Origin: Peptostreptococcus porci
GTDB lineage: Bacteria; Bacillota; Clostridia; Peptostreptococcales; Peptostreptococcaceae
Reading direction: 5' to 3'
Assembly (NCBI RefSeq): GCF_009695815.1
Contig: NZ_VUNE01000001.1
Span: forward strand, 496,001-560,000
Length of the DNA: 64,000 bases
Part shown: piece by piece, positions 7,102-16,534 of the stretch
Position numbering within the stretch: position 1 is the first letter of the stretch
Layout: every line of letters begins with the position of its first letter
Position numbers and translations under genes: made by a program
The notes under the pieces: generated by a model
What the model was told of the DNA's origin: nothing
Database searches by the model: none
The model's input: the letters and a program-made list of their open reading frames with translations, nothing else

Positions 7102-9669
7102 ATGAATAGTAATTTGGAATTACTGGCTCCAGTTGGAAGCTTTGAAGCATTGAGGGCTGCTGTACAAAATGGTGCTAATGCAGTGTATTTGGGCGGAAAA
7201 GAATTTAGCGCAAGAGCGAGTGCAAATAATTTTGGTAGAGAAGAGCTTATCTTGGCGGTAAAGTACGCTCATATTAGAGGCTGCAAGGTGTTTGTTACAG
7301 TAAACACCATAATAAAGGAAGATGAAAAGGTTGATTTTATTGAATATATTAGGTTTTTGCATGAAATAATGGTAGATGCACTGATATTACAAGATATAGG
7401 TATGGCGATGTTGATAAAGAAATTATTGCCAGATTTTGAGCTACATGCAAGTACACAAATGGCAGCTCATTCCTTGAGCGATGTAAAATATCTAGAAAAA
7501 GCTGGCTTCAGTAGAGTAGTGTTGGCTAGAGAATTAAACATTGATGAAATAAAGACTATTTGCGACAATACAAGCGCCGATATAGAGGTGTTTGTGCATG
7601 GTGCATTATGTGTATGCTATTCAGGGCAATGCCTGATGAGTTCAGAATTGGGAAGCAGGTCTGGTAATAGAGGGCGATGTGCTCAGCCATGTAGACAAAA
7701 ATATAGGCTGTTTAATGATGAAAGCAACGAATATGTAGAAACTGACGGCGAATATCTATTAAGTCCGAGAGATTTGAATTCTATTGAAAATATTTCCCAG
7801 ATAATAGATTCAGGAGTATTGTCACTCAAAATAGAGGGAAGAATGAAGCGACCGGAATATGTGGCGACAGTTGTGGGAGCGTATAGAGATGCAATAGTAG
7901 ATTATGTGGAAAATGGAAATGCCAGGATTGATCAGGAAAGAATAGATGACCTATATACGATATTCAACAGGAAATTTACAAAAGGCTATATTTTGGGAGA
8001 AGTTGGAAAAGATGTTATGAATTCCGAAAAACCAAATAACAGAGGTCTATATATTGGAAAAGTCGTGTCATACAATAAAAAGTCGAAAAAGCTTGGGATT
8101 AAGCTTGAGAAAACACTTCGAAAAGGCGACGGAATAAACATAGGTGGAGGAACGATAGGCAGAATAATAAAAAGAGGAGCTATATACGATATTGGTGAGT
8201 CTGGAGAAACTATTGAAATAGATTATATAGGAAGTATTGAAAAGGGTACGGATATATATAAAACTAGCGATGGAAGATTGTTGGAAAAAGTAAAAAATAC
8301 ATACGAAACAAGCAAGGAACAGATAAAAATTCCAATAAGTGCCGATTTTTCAGCCGAAGAGGGAAAGCCTGCGATGTTGATTTTTCAAGATATAGATGGG
8401 AATCATGTGAGCGTTAGAGGTAAAAAATTGGCAGAAAAAGCCCAAAAGGTGGCTTTAACTACAGAAAAGGTTGAAGCTCAGATTTCAAAGCTTGGAGATA
8501 CTCCATTTGTTATTGATGAAATTCAGGTTGCGTTAGGAGAGAATATAAGTCTGCCTGTTAGTGAAATCAACAATATTAGACGAAATGCTGTCGAAGAGTT
8601 ATGTGATGCCAGAGCAAAGGTTAGAGGTAGAAATCATAACTATGATAAGCTGGACTTATATATATTAGAGGAAAAAAACAGAGATGGAAAATACTCATAT
8701 AGAAATATAGAAAAGCGTGATGAAGTAATTGCAATAGATGACGGCACAGATTCTCAAAGGGCAAAATTAAACATCAGTTGTGGTAATTTGGAGCAATTAG
8801 AGGTTGTATGTGATTTTGATGTCGATAAGATATACTATAATGATATATATTCATTTGAGGAGGCTCTTGAAATAGCATTTAAGCATGGTAAAAAAATTTC
8901 TCTATGCTTGCCAAGGATAATTAGAACGGGAGAAACGCATATATACAAAAAAATAGATAAAATGTATGATGTATTGAAATTATATTCTAAACGAGGCGTA
9001 TTTTGTGGATTTAGAATATCGAATTATGGAGAATTACTACAGCTTAAGAATATGGGATACAGAAATGAAGATATAGATATATCATCGTGGATGAATGTGA
9101 TAAATTCAGAGTCGATAAATTATTACCGCTCACAAAAAGTGGGAAATATATGCTTGTCTCAGGAAGTGTCCTTAAAGCAAATCAAAGATATGAATCTATC
9201 AAGGTATCAAAATATAGAGTATGTGGTTTATGGAAGAACTGAAATGATGATAAGTGAGTACTGTCCAATGGGCGTTTTGACAAAGGATTGTAAAAGAAAT
9301 AAGAGAGATGCATATTGCAGAAAAGCTGTATACTATCTTGAATCATCAGATAATTCGAGATATAGACTATCACAAGACAAAAACTGTAGGACTACAATTT
9401 TTTCTGATTCAGTAGTTAATTTATGTGAGTATTTAGATGAATTGTATTATTCTGGTGTAGATTCATTTGAAATTGCACTGTATTTTGAAGCGAATAGTGA
9501 AGTAGAAAAAATAATATCGAATTTTGAAAGAATGGTAAAAAAAATCAACAATTTGGAATATAATGTAAATAGTAAGGATAAAGACAACAAAACAGATTAT
9601 AAATATTATGGTAGCAATGATTTTGATGAAGTGTTTACAACAGGACATTTGTTTAAAGAAATTGATTAG
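7102..9669 (+). CDS. U32 family peptidase / RlhA-like, with C-terminal extension
   Basis: This 855-residue protein belongs to peptidase family U32. The N-terminal barrel begins at ELLAPVGSFEALRAAVQNGA. The family signature lies near residues 165-205 (VFVHGALCVCYSGQCLMSS, then GNRGRCAQPCRQ) and supplies the conserved cysteines thought to bind an iron-sulfur cluster. The protein is longer than the short U32 proteins and has the middle and C-terminal domains of the long clostridial form. By homology with E. coli RlhA it may hydroxylate 23S rRNA, while other members are annotated as collagenases; the sequence does not decide. I chose the ATG at 7102 because GGGAGGA lies at 7092-7098; the open frame extends to a TTG 12 nt upstream without its own site. 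Confidence 0.9.
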   Translation: MNSNLELLAPVGSFEALRAAVQNGANAVYLGGKEFSARASANNFGREELILAVKYAHIRGCKVFVTVNTIIKEDEKVDFIEYIRFLHEIMVDALILQDIGMAMLIKKLLPDFELHASTQMAAHSLSDVKYLEKAGFSRVVLARELNIDEIKTICDNTSADIEVFVHGALCVCYSGQCLMSSELGSRSGNRGRCAQPCRQKYRLFNDESNEYVETDGEYLLSPRDLNSIENISQIIDSGVLSLKIEGRMKRPEYVATVVGAYRDAIVDYVENGNARIDQERIDDLYTIFNRKFTKGYILGEVGKDVMNSEKPNNRGLYIGKVVSYNKKSKKLGIKLEKTLRKGDGINIGGGTIGRIIKRGAIYDIGESGETIEIDYIGSIEKGTDIYKTSDGRLLEKVKNTYETSKEQIKIPISADFSAEEGKPAMLIFQDIDGNHVSVRGKKLAEKAQKVALTTEKVEAQISKLGDTPFVIDEIQVALGENISLPVSEINNIRRNAVEELCDARAKVRGRNHNYDKLDLYILEEKNRDGKYSYRNIEKRDEVIAIDDGTDSQRAKLNISCGNLEQLEVVCDFDVDKIYYNDIYSFEEALEIAFKHGKKISLCLPRIIRTGETHIYKKIDKMYDVLKLYSKRGVFCGFRISNYGELLQLKNMGYRNEDIDISSWMNVINSESINYYRSQKVGNICLSQEVSLKQIKDMNLSRYQNIEYVVYGRTEMMISEYCPMGVLTKDCKRNKRDAYCRKAVYYLESSDNSRYRLSQDKNCRTTIFSDSVVNLCEYLDELYYSGVDSFEIALYFEANSEVEKIISNFERMVKKINNLEYNVNSKDKDNKTDYKYYGSNDFDEVFTTGHLFKEID

Positions 9670-9686
9670 CTTTTGGGGGTGATGTA

Positions 9687-11231
9687 ATGACTTTAATATG
9701 TGATGGAGAAATTACGAAAAATATTGACAGGTACTGTATTGAAAATATTGGTATTCCAGAGATAATACTTATGGAAAATGCAGCAAAATCGGCTGTAGAT
9801 AGAATTAAGCAGTTGTCAGAAGATGGAAAACTAAGTTTTGATAGGTTATTGTTCTTTTGTGGAGCTGGGAATAATGGTGGAGATGGGTTTGCGATGGCAA
9901 GGCATTTTAAGAATATGGGAGTAGATGTTGATGTTATCGTGTTCGGCGATATCAAAAAAATGTCACCAGCTACAAGAACTAATCTTGAAATAATATCTAA
10001 TATGGATATTTACCTTGAATTTTTGACTGAAGAAAATATTTTTGAACTCAATGATAAAATAATAGAGCTATCAAAGGATAAGGATCTGTTGATAGATTGT
10101 GTATTCGGTGTTGGATTAAATAGAGAAATAGACGGATATCTTAGAACAGCAATATCAAGCATTAACGAAGCCAGAGACATGTATTCCAGCAAACTGAGAT
10201 TGGTATCGATTGATTGCCCATCTGGACTAAATTCTACAAATGGAAGTATAATGGGGACTTCAATAGTTTCAGACTTCACAGTAACTTTTGAGTTTTTTAA
10301 AAAAGGATTTTTGAGATATGGAGCAGAAAAATATACAGGGGAGATATTTGTTGAAAAAATAGGAGTTCCCGAAAATGCAGTGTTTGATAAGGGAGAATAT
10401 GCAGAATTTATAGATCGAGAATATATACACGATAATTTAAAAAGCATAGAGAGTTATGTTCACAAAGGGGATATGGGAAAAGTATGTGTATTTGCTGGTA
10501 GTACAGGATTTACAGGTGCCGGATTTATTTCAACTAGAGCTTGTTCAAGAACGGGAACAGGGCTAACAACACTAATATGTGACGAAAACATTCAAGCCAT
10601 TATGTCAGAAAAGCTAGATGAAGAGATGACTTGTAATATAAATGAATGGGAAAAAGTAAGCTCTTTGCTAGAAAAATCTGATGCAATCGCATTTGGACCA
10701 GGTGTAGGTATTACAGAGCATAAACAAAAGCTATTGGATTTTTTAATTGACAAATATGATAAACCCAAAGTTATAGATGCGGATGGTCTAAAAATGATAG
10801 ATTTCAATTGGCTACATAAAAAGAGCAACACGATATTTACTCCACATATAGGAGAATTTTCTCAAATGGTAAATTTGAGCGTGGAAGAGATTGAATCAGA
10901 CAGGATGGCGATTTCAAAGAATTTTGCAAAAGAGCATGACGTTGTCTTGGTATTAAAGGGGAAAAATACCATTGTTACAGATGGTGATAGAGTGATGGTT
11001 AATACAACGGGAAATCGTGGAATGGCTAACGGCGGAATGGGCGATGCACTGACTGGAATAATTTTATCATTATGTGGGCAGGGTTACGATAATTTCACTG
11101 CTGCCTGCATTGGTGTGTACTTGCATGGGCTTTGTGGAGATGTAGTTTTTGAGAAAAATAACACTGTTAATGCAACAAAGCTGATAAAAATTATACCAAA
11201 TATTATGAAAATATTGTATAATAAGAATTAA
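9687..11231 (+). CDS. nnr: Bifunctional NAD(P)HX epimerase / ADP-dependent dehydratase
   Basis: This 514-residue repair enzyme restores hydrated NADH and NADPH. The N-terminal YjeF epimerase domain covers about residues 1-210, with FFCGAGNNGGDGFAMAR near residue 50 and SIDCPSGLN near residue 175. The C-terminal ribokinase-like dehydratase domain covers about residues 240-510, with GDMGKVCVFAGSTGFTGA, the TPHIGEF motif and NGGMGDALTGII near the active site. The domain order and length match bacterial Nnr fusions. It begins 17 bp after the U32 gene behind GGGGGTG, suggesting co-transcription with it. Confidence 0.95.
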   Translation: MTLICDGEITKNIDRYCIENIGIPEIILMENAAKSAVDRIKQLSEDGKLSFDRLLFFCGAGNNGGDGFAMARHFKNMGVDVDVIVFGDIKKMSPATRTNLEIISNMDIYLEFLTEENIFELNDKIIELSKDKDLLIDCVFGVGLNREIDGYLRTAISSINEARDMYSSKLRLVSIDCPSGLNSTNGSIMGTSIVSDFTVTFEFFKKGFLRYGAEKYTGEIFVEKIGVPENAVFDKGEYAEFIDREYIHDNLKSIESYVHKGDMGKVCVFAGSTGFTGAGFISTRACSRTGTGLTTLICDENIQAIMSEKLDEEMTCNINEWEKVSSLLEKSDAIAFGPGVGITEHKQKLLDFLIDKYDKPKVIDADGLKMIDFNWLHKKSNTIFTPHIGEFSQMVNLSVEEIESDRMAISKNFAKEHDVVLVLKGKNTIVTDGDRVMVNTTGNRGMANGGMGDALTGIILSLCGQGYDNFTAACIGVYLHGLCGDVVFEKNNTVNATKLIKIIPNIMKILYNKN

Positions 11232-11270
11232 GAAACAAGTAAGCCTAAATTATGTGAGGAGGTTTTGACA

Positions 11271-11732
11271 TTGTTTGGAATCAGTATGAAAATTATATGG
11301 CTAATAATTGCCATCGTCTTTGGTATTGCAGAGGCTATGACACTTGGTCTGACTATGATATGGTTTTCAGTCGGAGCGATTTTCGCCATGGGAGCTGCAT
11401 TTTTGACGGACAATGTATTCATTCAGATTTTAGTTTTTGCTTTGGTTTCAGTTGTAATGCTTTTTGTTTTTACACGAAAGTTAATCAAATTGAACAGAGA
11501 TAAGAACAATAAATTCTGGTCTACAACAGAGACAAATACGGAGGCCTTTATCGACAAGAAAGGATTTATTATTAGAAGGATAACTCCTGAAGAAAGTGGT
11601 TTGGCGAAGGTAAAGGGAGAGGAATGGACTGCTGTAGCAGCCGATCCGTATGAAACTATAGACAAGGGTGAAGAGATTGTTGTCAAATCTATTGAAGGTG
11701 TAAAATTAGTAGTTGAAAAAGTGAAAAAATAA
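11271..11732 (+). CDS. NfeD-like membrane protein
   Basis: This small NfeD-family protein (153 residues from the chosen start) has two or three membrane helices (about residues 5-70, including IIWLIIAIVFGIAEAM) and a soluble C-terminal OB-fold (about 85-150). NfeD proteins are encoded next to SPFH proteins and probably form membrane-domain complexes with them; that pairing is present here. Two TTG codons are possible starts. The one at 11271 is 8 nt from the GAGGAGG site (11256-11262), while the TTG at 11265 is only 2 nt away, so 11271 is preferred. The serine-protease domain of long NfeD forms is absent. Confidence 0.85.
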   Translation: MFGISMKIIWLIIAIVFGIAEAMTLGLTMIWFSVGAIFAMGAAFLTDNVFIQILVFALVSVVMLFVFTRKLIKLNRDKNNKFWSTTETNTEAFIDKKGFIIRRITPEESGLAKVKGEEWTAVAADPYETIDKGEEIVVKSIEGVKLVVEKVKK

Positions 11733-11749
11733 TAAGGGGGTATTTAAAG

Positions 11750-12745
11750 ATGTTTGGAAAAATTTTTACGACAGTTCTGATAGTTCTCATAGTTATAGTG
11801 GCTATTAGATGCATCAGAATAGTGAAGCAGGCCAGAATGGGTATTGTAATGAGACTTGGTAAATTTCACAAGGAAGCCAAGACAGGGATTCATATATTAG
11901 TTCCATTTATTGATGCTATGTCTTATATGATCGATTTGAGAGAAATGGTAGTAGATTTCCCACCACAGCCGGTTATTACAAAGGATAACGTAACAATGCA
12001 GATAGATACAGTTGTGTATTATAAGGTTACTGATCCAAAGAGCTATGTGTTTGAAATTGCAAATCCAATCTCAGCGATTGAAAACTTGACTGCGACTACT
12101 TTGAGAAACATCATCGGGGATCTTGATTTGGATGAAACTTTGACATCTAGAGATCTTATCAATACTCGTATGAGAACGATACTTGATGAAGCGACTGATA
12201 TTTGGGGAATAAAGGTAAACAGAGTGGAATTAAAAAATATAATGCCACCTAGAGATATACAGGCTGCTATGGAAAAACAGATGAGAGCCGAAAGAGAGAG
12301 ACGTGAAGCTATCTTGCAGGCAGAAGGTGAAAAGCAGTCAAAGATTCTTATTGCAGAGGGTGAAAAGCAATCGGCAATATTGAAGGCAGAGGCCAAAAAG
12401 GAAGCTATGATAAGAGAAGCGGAAGGTGAAAAACAGTCTAAGATTCTACAGGCAGAAGGTGAAGCTGAAGCAATTAGACAGACATTTGAAGCCAGAGCAG
12501 AGGGGGAAGCTGTCGTTATTAGGCAGACTCAGGAAGCAAGTGCAGATGGTTTGAGAAAGGTATTTGCCGCTATGAAGGAATCAGATGTAGATGACAATAT
12601 CTTGGCTCTTAAGTCAATGGAAGCACTGGTAAAACTTGGCGAAAGTGAATCATCAAAGCTTGTTTTGCCATCTGAAGCAGTAAATTTCCTAGGAACTTTT
12701 AAAGGAATAAAGGAAGTTTTGTCTGATTCAAAAGAGATTAAATAA
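11750..12745 (+). CDS. SPFH/band 7 (QmcA/stomatin-like) membrane scaffold protein
   Basis: This 331-residue SPFH-domain protein has an N-terminal membrane helix (residues 5-25), an SPFH domain (about 25-180; GIVMRLGKFHKEAKTGIHILVPFID) and a long charged helical region. The helical region contains repeated blocks of the form AEGEKQSxIL around residues 190-260. Such proteins oligomerise into rings or lipid-microdomain scaffolds and influence membrane proteases. It lies 17 bp downstream of the NfeD-like gene behind a GGGGG site, and the two are a classic operon. It is closer to QmcA/stomatin than to HflK/HflC. Confidence 0.93.
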   Translation: MFGKIFTTVLIVLIVIVAIRCIRIVKQARMGIVMRLGKFHKEAKTGIHILVPFIDAMSYMIDLREMVVDFPPQPVITKDNVTMQIDTVVYYKVTDPKSYVFEIANPISAIENLTATTLRNIIGDLDLDETLTSRDLINTRMRTILDEATDIWGIKVNRVELKNIMPPRDIQAAMEKQMRAERERREAILQAEGEKQSKILIAEGEKQSAILKAEAKKEAMIREAEGEKQSKILQAEGEAEAIRQTFEARAEGEAVVIRQTQEASADGLRKVFAAMKESDVDDNILALKSMEALVKLGESESSKLVLPSEAVNFLGTFKGIKEVLSDSKEIK

Positions 12746-12751
12746 TAATTA

Positions 12752-12800
12752 AAGACACTGGCCTCGTATGAATTACAATCTATGTGGTTGGTGTCTTTTT
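12752..12800 (+). terminator. Terminator after the NfeD-SPFH operon
   Basis: AAGACAC at 12752-12758 pairs with GTGTCTT at 12791-12797 (extended by G-U pairs), and the return arm runs into a T run. The loop is about 30 nt. Confidence 0.7.
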
Positions 12801-12869
12801 AAGGTTCTTTGTCAAATAACGTCAACGGACTTAAAATTAAAAAATTACGTTTTAATTTGGAGGTATAAT

Positions 12870-13232
12870 ATGGGATTAGTGGATAGGATTAGAAATGAAA
12901 ATAGAGAAAGAGTATTTAAGGAGCTTCTAGGGAAAAAATATAGCGAGCTAAAAAATTTTGATATTCTTTACAACACAATGGAAGAATTTTTGTTGATTGA
13001 TTTAAAAAGACTCGTTATAGAGGGGAATATAAATAAGGCTGAAGACACATTGTTTTCGTATATAGAAAAAAATAAAGATATTAATGTAATGTTTATAGCA
13101 GGCGAGTTTTATACAATGCTGATGGATATGAGTGATGAAGAATTGAAAAAGAATGATTTTTCTAGAGAAGAGATAAATGCTGGCTTAGAAGAGATTAGGA
13201 AAATATTTAACGCAAAAATATTAACATTATAG
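12870..13232 (+). CDS. Small helical protein of unknown function (possibly DUF6483-like)
   Basis: The 120-residue protein is predicted to be soluble and mostly alpha-helical. It has no signal peptide, membrane helix or cysteine, and no catalytic motif I recognise. The ATG at 12870 is chosen because GGAGG lies 8 nt upstream; an open frame extends further upstream but runs through the preceding terminator. The opening MGLVDRIRNENRERVFKELLG and the helical repeats loosely recall the DUF6483 family of Firmicute proteins, which is a tentative impression. It appears to be a single-gene unit. Confidence 0.7.
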   Translation: MGLVDRIRNENRERVFKELLGKKYSELKNFDILYNTMEEFLLIDLKRLVIEGNINKAEDTLFSYIEKNKDINVMFIAGEFYTMLMDMSDEELKKNDFSREEINAGLEEIRKIFNAKILTL

Positions 13233-13522
13233 ATAGTATTATATATAGATTTGGTTCCATTTAATGCTATGAGATTTGAAATGACAAATAAATTAAAATT
13301 TAGAATTAAAAAACGATAAAAAAACTATTGAAGTTTTCCTTAAAAAATATTATAATAAATACTTAGTAATTTTTACAAAAAAACACACAGTAGATATTCT
13401 ACTGCATGTTAATATGATATATTGATTTTATGATGGAATTCAATGATATCACACTATTAATATTGTGTCAATGTTTTTTTGAAAAAATACTGAAAAAAAT
13501 ATTAATATAGGAGAATAGAATT
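13233..13522 (+). other. Intergenic region holding the DUF1846 gene promoter and a structured leader
   Basis: This 290-bp AT-rich gap has no credible gene. A promoter is at 13328-13356: TTGAAG, 17 bp, TATAAT. Transcription would start near 13363, leaving a leader of about 160 nt. The leader contains a perfect 7-bp hairpin CAGTAGA/TCTACTG (13388-13404) and a palindromic stretch (13450-13467) followed by seven T residues (13474-13480), which resembles an attenuator. No known riboswitch motif was recognised. Confidence 0.6.
13328..13356 (+). promoter_or_regulatory. Predicted sigma-A promoter of the DUF1846 gene
   Basis: TTGAAG at 13328-13333 and a consensus TATAAT at 13351-13356 are spaced by 17 bp. 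Confidence 0.65.
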
Positions 13523-15025
13523 ATGAAAATTGGTTTTGATCACAACAAATATCTTGAGGAACAATCTAAGTATATACTTGAAAGGGTAAATAACTTTGAT
13601 AAACTGTATATCGAATTCGGAGGCAAATTGATTGGAGATTTGCACGCAAAAAGAGTATTACCAGGTTTTGATGAAAATGCCAAGATAAAAGTTTTGAGTC
13701 ATATTAAGGAGAAGGTCGAAGTAGTAATTTGTGTATATGCGGGTGATATTGAGCGAAATAAGGTTCGTGGAGATTTGGGAATAACGTATGATATGGAAGT
13801 TATGAGATTGATTGATGACCTAAGGGGTTACAATTTAGATGTAAATTCTGTGGTTATAACGAGATATGAGGATCAGCCTGCTGCTACTATTTTTATCAAT
13901 AAGTTGGAAAGACGTGGAATAAAGGTATATAGACATAGATCGACGAAGGGATATCCAACTGATGTAGACACAATAGTAAGTGAAGAGGGATTTGGTGCAA
14001 ATCCATACATAGAAACTAAGAAGCCGATTGTCGTAGTAACTGCTCCGGGGCCTAATAGTGGAAAGCTGGGGACTTGTCTTAGCCAGCTTTATCATGAAAG
14101 TAGATTGGGGAAAACTGCTGGATATTCTAAATATGAAACATTTCCAGTTTGGAATTTGCCGCTAAAGCATCCAGTTAATATCGCTTATGAAGCTGCTACT
14201 GTGGATTTGAAAGATGTAAATATGATAGACTCATTCCATTTGGAAAAATATGGTGAGACAACTGTAAATTACAATAGAGATATTGAGCTATTTCCAGTTT
14301 TAAAGAAAATAATTGAAAAGATTACAAATAAAGAAAGTATGTTCCAGTCTCCTACAGATATGGGAGTCAACAGAGTTGGTTTTGGAATAATTGATGACGA
14401 TGTTGTTAGAGACGCTTCATATCAAGAAATTATTAGAAGATATTTTAAAACATTATGTGAATATAAAAAAGGTACTTTGGATAAGGATGCTGTTTCAAGA
14501 ATAAAATTGATAATGGAAGAATTGGAGCTAAAACCTGAAGATAGAAAAGTCGTAACCATTGCCAGAAAATATGGTGAAGACAAGGATCCAAATTGTGTTC
14601 TTTGTGAAAGAAATGCAGTGGCGTTAGAATTGGAAAATGGGAAGGTCATTACTGGGAAATTTTCTGAATTAATGAATGGATCTGCTGCGGCAATACTTAA
14701 TGCAATCAAGGAGTTGGCAGAAATTCAGGATGATATTCACCTGATATCTCCAGTTGTTTTAGAGCCGATTATAAATTTAAAACGAAATATACTAAATAGT
14801 AGAAATATCGCCTTGAATGCTGAAGAGGTATTGATGGCATTGAGTATAAGTGCTGTAACAAATCCTTTAGCTCAATATGCATTGAGAAGATTAGAGGGAT
14901 TAAAGGGATGTCAGGCACATTCTACAGTGATACTTTCAAAAAATGATGAACAGGTGTTTAGGAAGCTTGGGATAGATGTTACCTGTGAACCAGAGTTCCA
15001 GTCAACAAATCTTTACGAAGGATAG
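13523..15025 (+). CDS. DUF1846 (UPF0371) family protein
   Basis: This 500-residue cytosolic protein matches the DUF1846/UPF0371 family of Firmicutes and Actinobacteria in length and overall sequence. Recognisable stretches are [18 protein letters not shown] at the start, [26 protein letters not shown] (about 173-198; a P-loop-like GPNSGK) and [25 protein letters not shown] near the end. The biochemical role of the family is not settled. The GPNSGKLGT segment suggests nucleotide or phosphate binding, which is inference. The ATG at 13523 has a GGAGA site. It is monocistronic with a long structured leader. Confidence 0.9.
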   Translation: MKIGFDHNKYLEEQSKYILERVNNFDKLYIEFGGKLIGDLHAKRVLPGFDENAKIKVLSHIKEKVEVVICVYAGDIERNKVRGDLGITYDMEVMRLIDDLRGYNLDVNSVVITRYEDQPAATIFINKLERRGIKVYRHRSTKGYPTDVDTIVSEEGFGANPYIETKKPIVVVTAPGPNSGKLGTCLSQLYHESRLGKTAGYSKYETFPVWNLPLKHPVNIAYEAATVDLKDVNMIDSFHLEKYGETTVNYNRDIELFPVLKKIIEKITNKESMFQSPTDMGVNRVGFGIIDDDVVRDASYQEIIRRYFKTLCEYKKGTLDKDAVSRIKLIMEELELKPEDRKVVTIARKYGEDKDPNCVLCERNAVALELENGKVITGKFSELMNGSAAAILNAIKELAEIQDDIHLISPVVLEPIINLKRNILNSRNIALNAEEVLMALSISAVTNPLAQYALRRLEGLKGCQAHSTVILSKNDEQVFRKLGIDVTCEPEFQSTNLYEG

Positions 15026-15158
15026 AATGAATTCTGCATAAATAAAATTAACTTTTGTTGAAAATTTCCTTTTTTAATTATAATTCAGAATCTTTTATAT
15101 ACTATAATTAAAAATTTATTTAAAAATGTTAGAATTTTTATGTATATTGCAGAACTAT

Positions 15159-15168
15159 GTGTTATAAT
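15159..15168 (+). promoter_or_regulatory. Extended -10 promoter element of the S1-domain protein gene
   Basis: TATAAT at 15163-15168 is preceded by TGT at 15160-15162 in the order TGn-TATAAT. No good -35 is visible, which is tolerable with an extended -10. Confidence 0.45.
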
Positions 15169-15208
15169 AGTATATATGGATATTATGCGACGAAAGGATG
15201 TTATTATA

Positions 15209-16468
15209 ATGGAAAACAATTTTACTATGCAAGAATTACTTGACATGCAGGAGAAAGAGTTAAGTAAAATTAATGTTGGTGAAGAAATCACTGGAAAGAT
15301 TGAGCAAATAAGCAAGGATGAGCTTGTTTTAAAGCTTGAAGTTGGTTTTGATGGTGTAATACCAGCAAGTGAACTTAATTTGGAGAAAGGTCAAGTTATT
15401 TCTGATGTATATAAAATAGATGACGAAGTGACTGGAATCATAACTAATATTAGTTACAAGGATGCGACTATCAAAATTTCTAAATTAAAATTAGAACAAC
15501 AGGCAGATTTAAAAGAATTAATCGATGCAATGGAAAACAGAACAATAATAAATGTTCATGCATTCAAGGCATTAGATAGAGGATTGTATGTTAAGTATAA
15601 ATCATACACAATGTTTATGCCTATTTCTCAGATCGACACTAAATTTGTAAAGGATACAAGTGTATATGTTGGTCAAGATTTAGACTGTTATGTAAAAGAA
15701 GTAAATCCAAGAAAGAATAGAATAATTGTATCTCATAGAGAAGTTGCTCAGGAAATTCTTGATAAAGAAAGAAAAGAAAAGAGAGAGCAGATAAAAGCTG
15801 AAAGAGAAGCTGAAAGAGCTAGAATTAAAGCCGAAAGAGAACAAGCAAAGGCAGAAAGAGAAGCATTGTTTGAATCACTTGTTGTTGGTGAAAAGAGAAG
15901 TGGTAAGGTTACAAATATTATGCCTTATGGTGCATTTATTGATCTTGGAGGAATTGAAGGTCTTGCTCATATAAACAATATTTCTTGGGATAGAATAGAG
16001 TCTGTTGAATCTGTATTAAGTGTTGATGATCAGGTAGATGTGTTCATTCAGAGCATTGATCCAGAAACAAAGAGAATTGCTTTGGCATTAAAAGATCCAG
16101 ACAAGGATCCATGGAAATTGATAGCTGATGAAGTGCAATTATACTCAGTAGTTGAAGCTGAGGTTTTAAGAATTATAGATAAGGGTGCTTTCGTTGAAGT
16201 TAAACCAGGAATAGAAGCTTATTTACCAATTGGTGAATTGAGTGAAGCTAGAATAAATAAAGTTGAAGATGTAGTTAATATCGGAGACAGAATAAAGGCA
16301 GCAATAATCAAGTTTAATCCAGAAACAAAGAGAATGATGCTTTCAATCAGAGAATTAACTAGAGAACCAGAAGAAGATTTATCACAGTATATGTCTGTTG
16401 GAGATGACACTATCGGTAATATAGGTGATGTTCTAAAGGAAAAAGGTGAATCTTCAATAGAAGAATAA
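15209..16468 (+). CDS. S1-domain RNA-binding protein (ribosomal protein S1 homologue)
   Basis: This 419-residue protein has four S1 OB-fold RNA-binding domains at about residues 15-80, 95-165, 225-295 and 310-380. Between the second and third lies a highly charged helical linker rich in the pattern KAEREAxRAR. The third domain (GEKRSGKVTNIMPYGAFIDLGGIEGLAHI) is the most canonical. It probably acts as the Firmicute counterpart of ribosomal protein S1. I chose the ATG at 15209, behind GAAAGGATG, because the open frame upstream overlaps the promoter. A strong terminator follows. Confidence 0.9.
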   Translation: MENNFTMQELLDMQEKELSKINVGEEITGKIEQISKDELVLKLEVGFDGVIPASELNLEKGQVISDVYKIDDEVTGIITNISYKDATIKISKLKLEQQADLKELIDAMENRTIINVHAFKALDRGLYVKYKSYTMFMPISQIDTKFVKDTSVYVGQDLDCYVKEVNPRKNRIIVSHREVAQEILDKERKEKREQIKAEREAERARIKAEREQAKAEREALFESLVVGEKRSGKVTNIMPYGAFIDLGGIEGLAHINNISWDRIESVESVLSVDDQVDVFIQSIDPETKRIALALKDPDKDPWKLIADEVQLYSVVEAEVLRIIDKGAFVEVKPGIEAYLPIGELSEARINKVEDVVNIGDRIKAAIIKFNPETKRMMLSIRELTREPEEDLSQYMSVGDDTIGNIGDVLKEKGESSIEE

Positions 16469-16487
16469 ATTTAGTTTACATACAAAT

Positions 16488-16510
16488 GAGGGCTGTGTCA
16501 GCCCTCTTTT
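16488..16510 (+). terminator. Terminator after the S1-domain gene
   Basis: A perfect 8-bp stem GAGGGCTG/CAGCCCTC with a TGT loop is followed by TTTT. Confidence 0.9.
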
Positions 16511-16534
16511 AAAATATTAAAAAGGAAAGATGAG

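Noticed and set aside
12290-12520. Repetitive DNA inside the SPFH gene as a tandem-repeat element
   Set aside because: The repeats encode the AEGEKQS-type helical blocks common in SPFH proteins.
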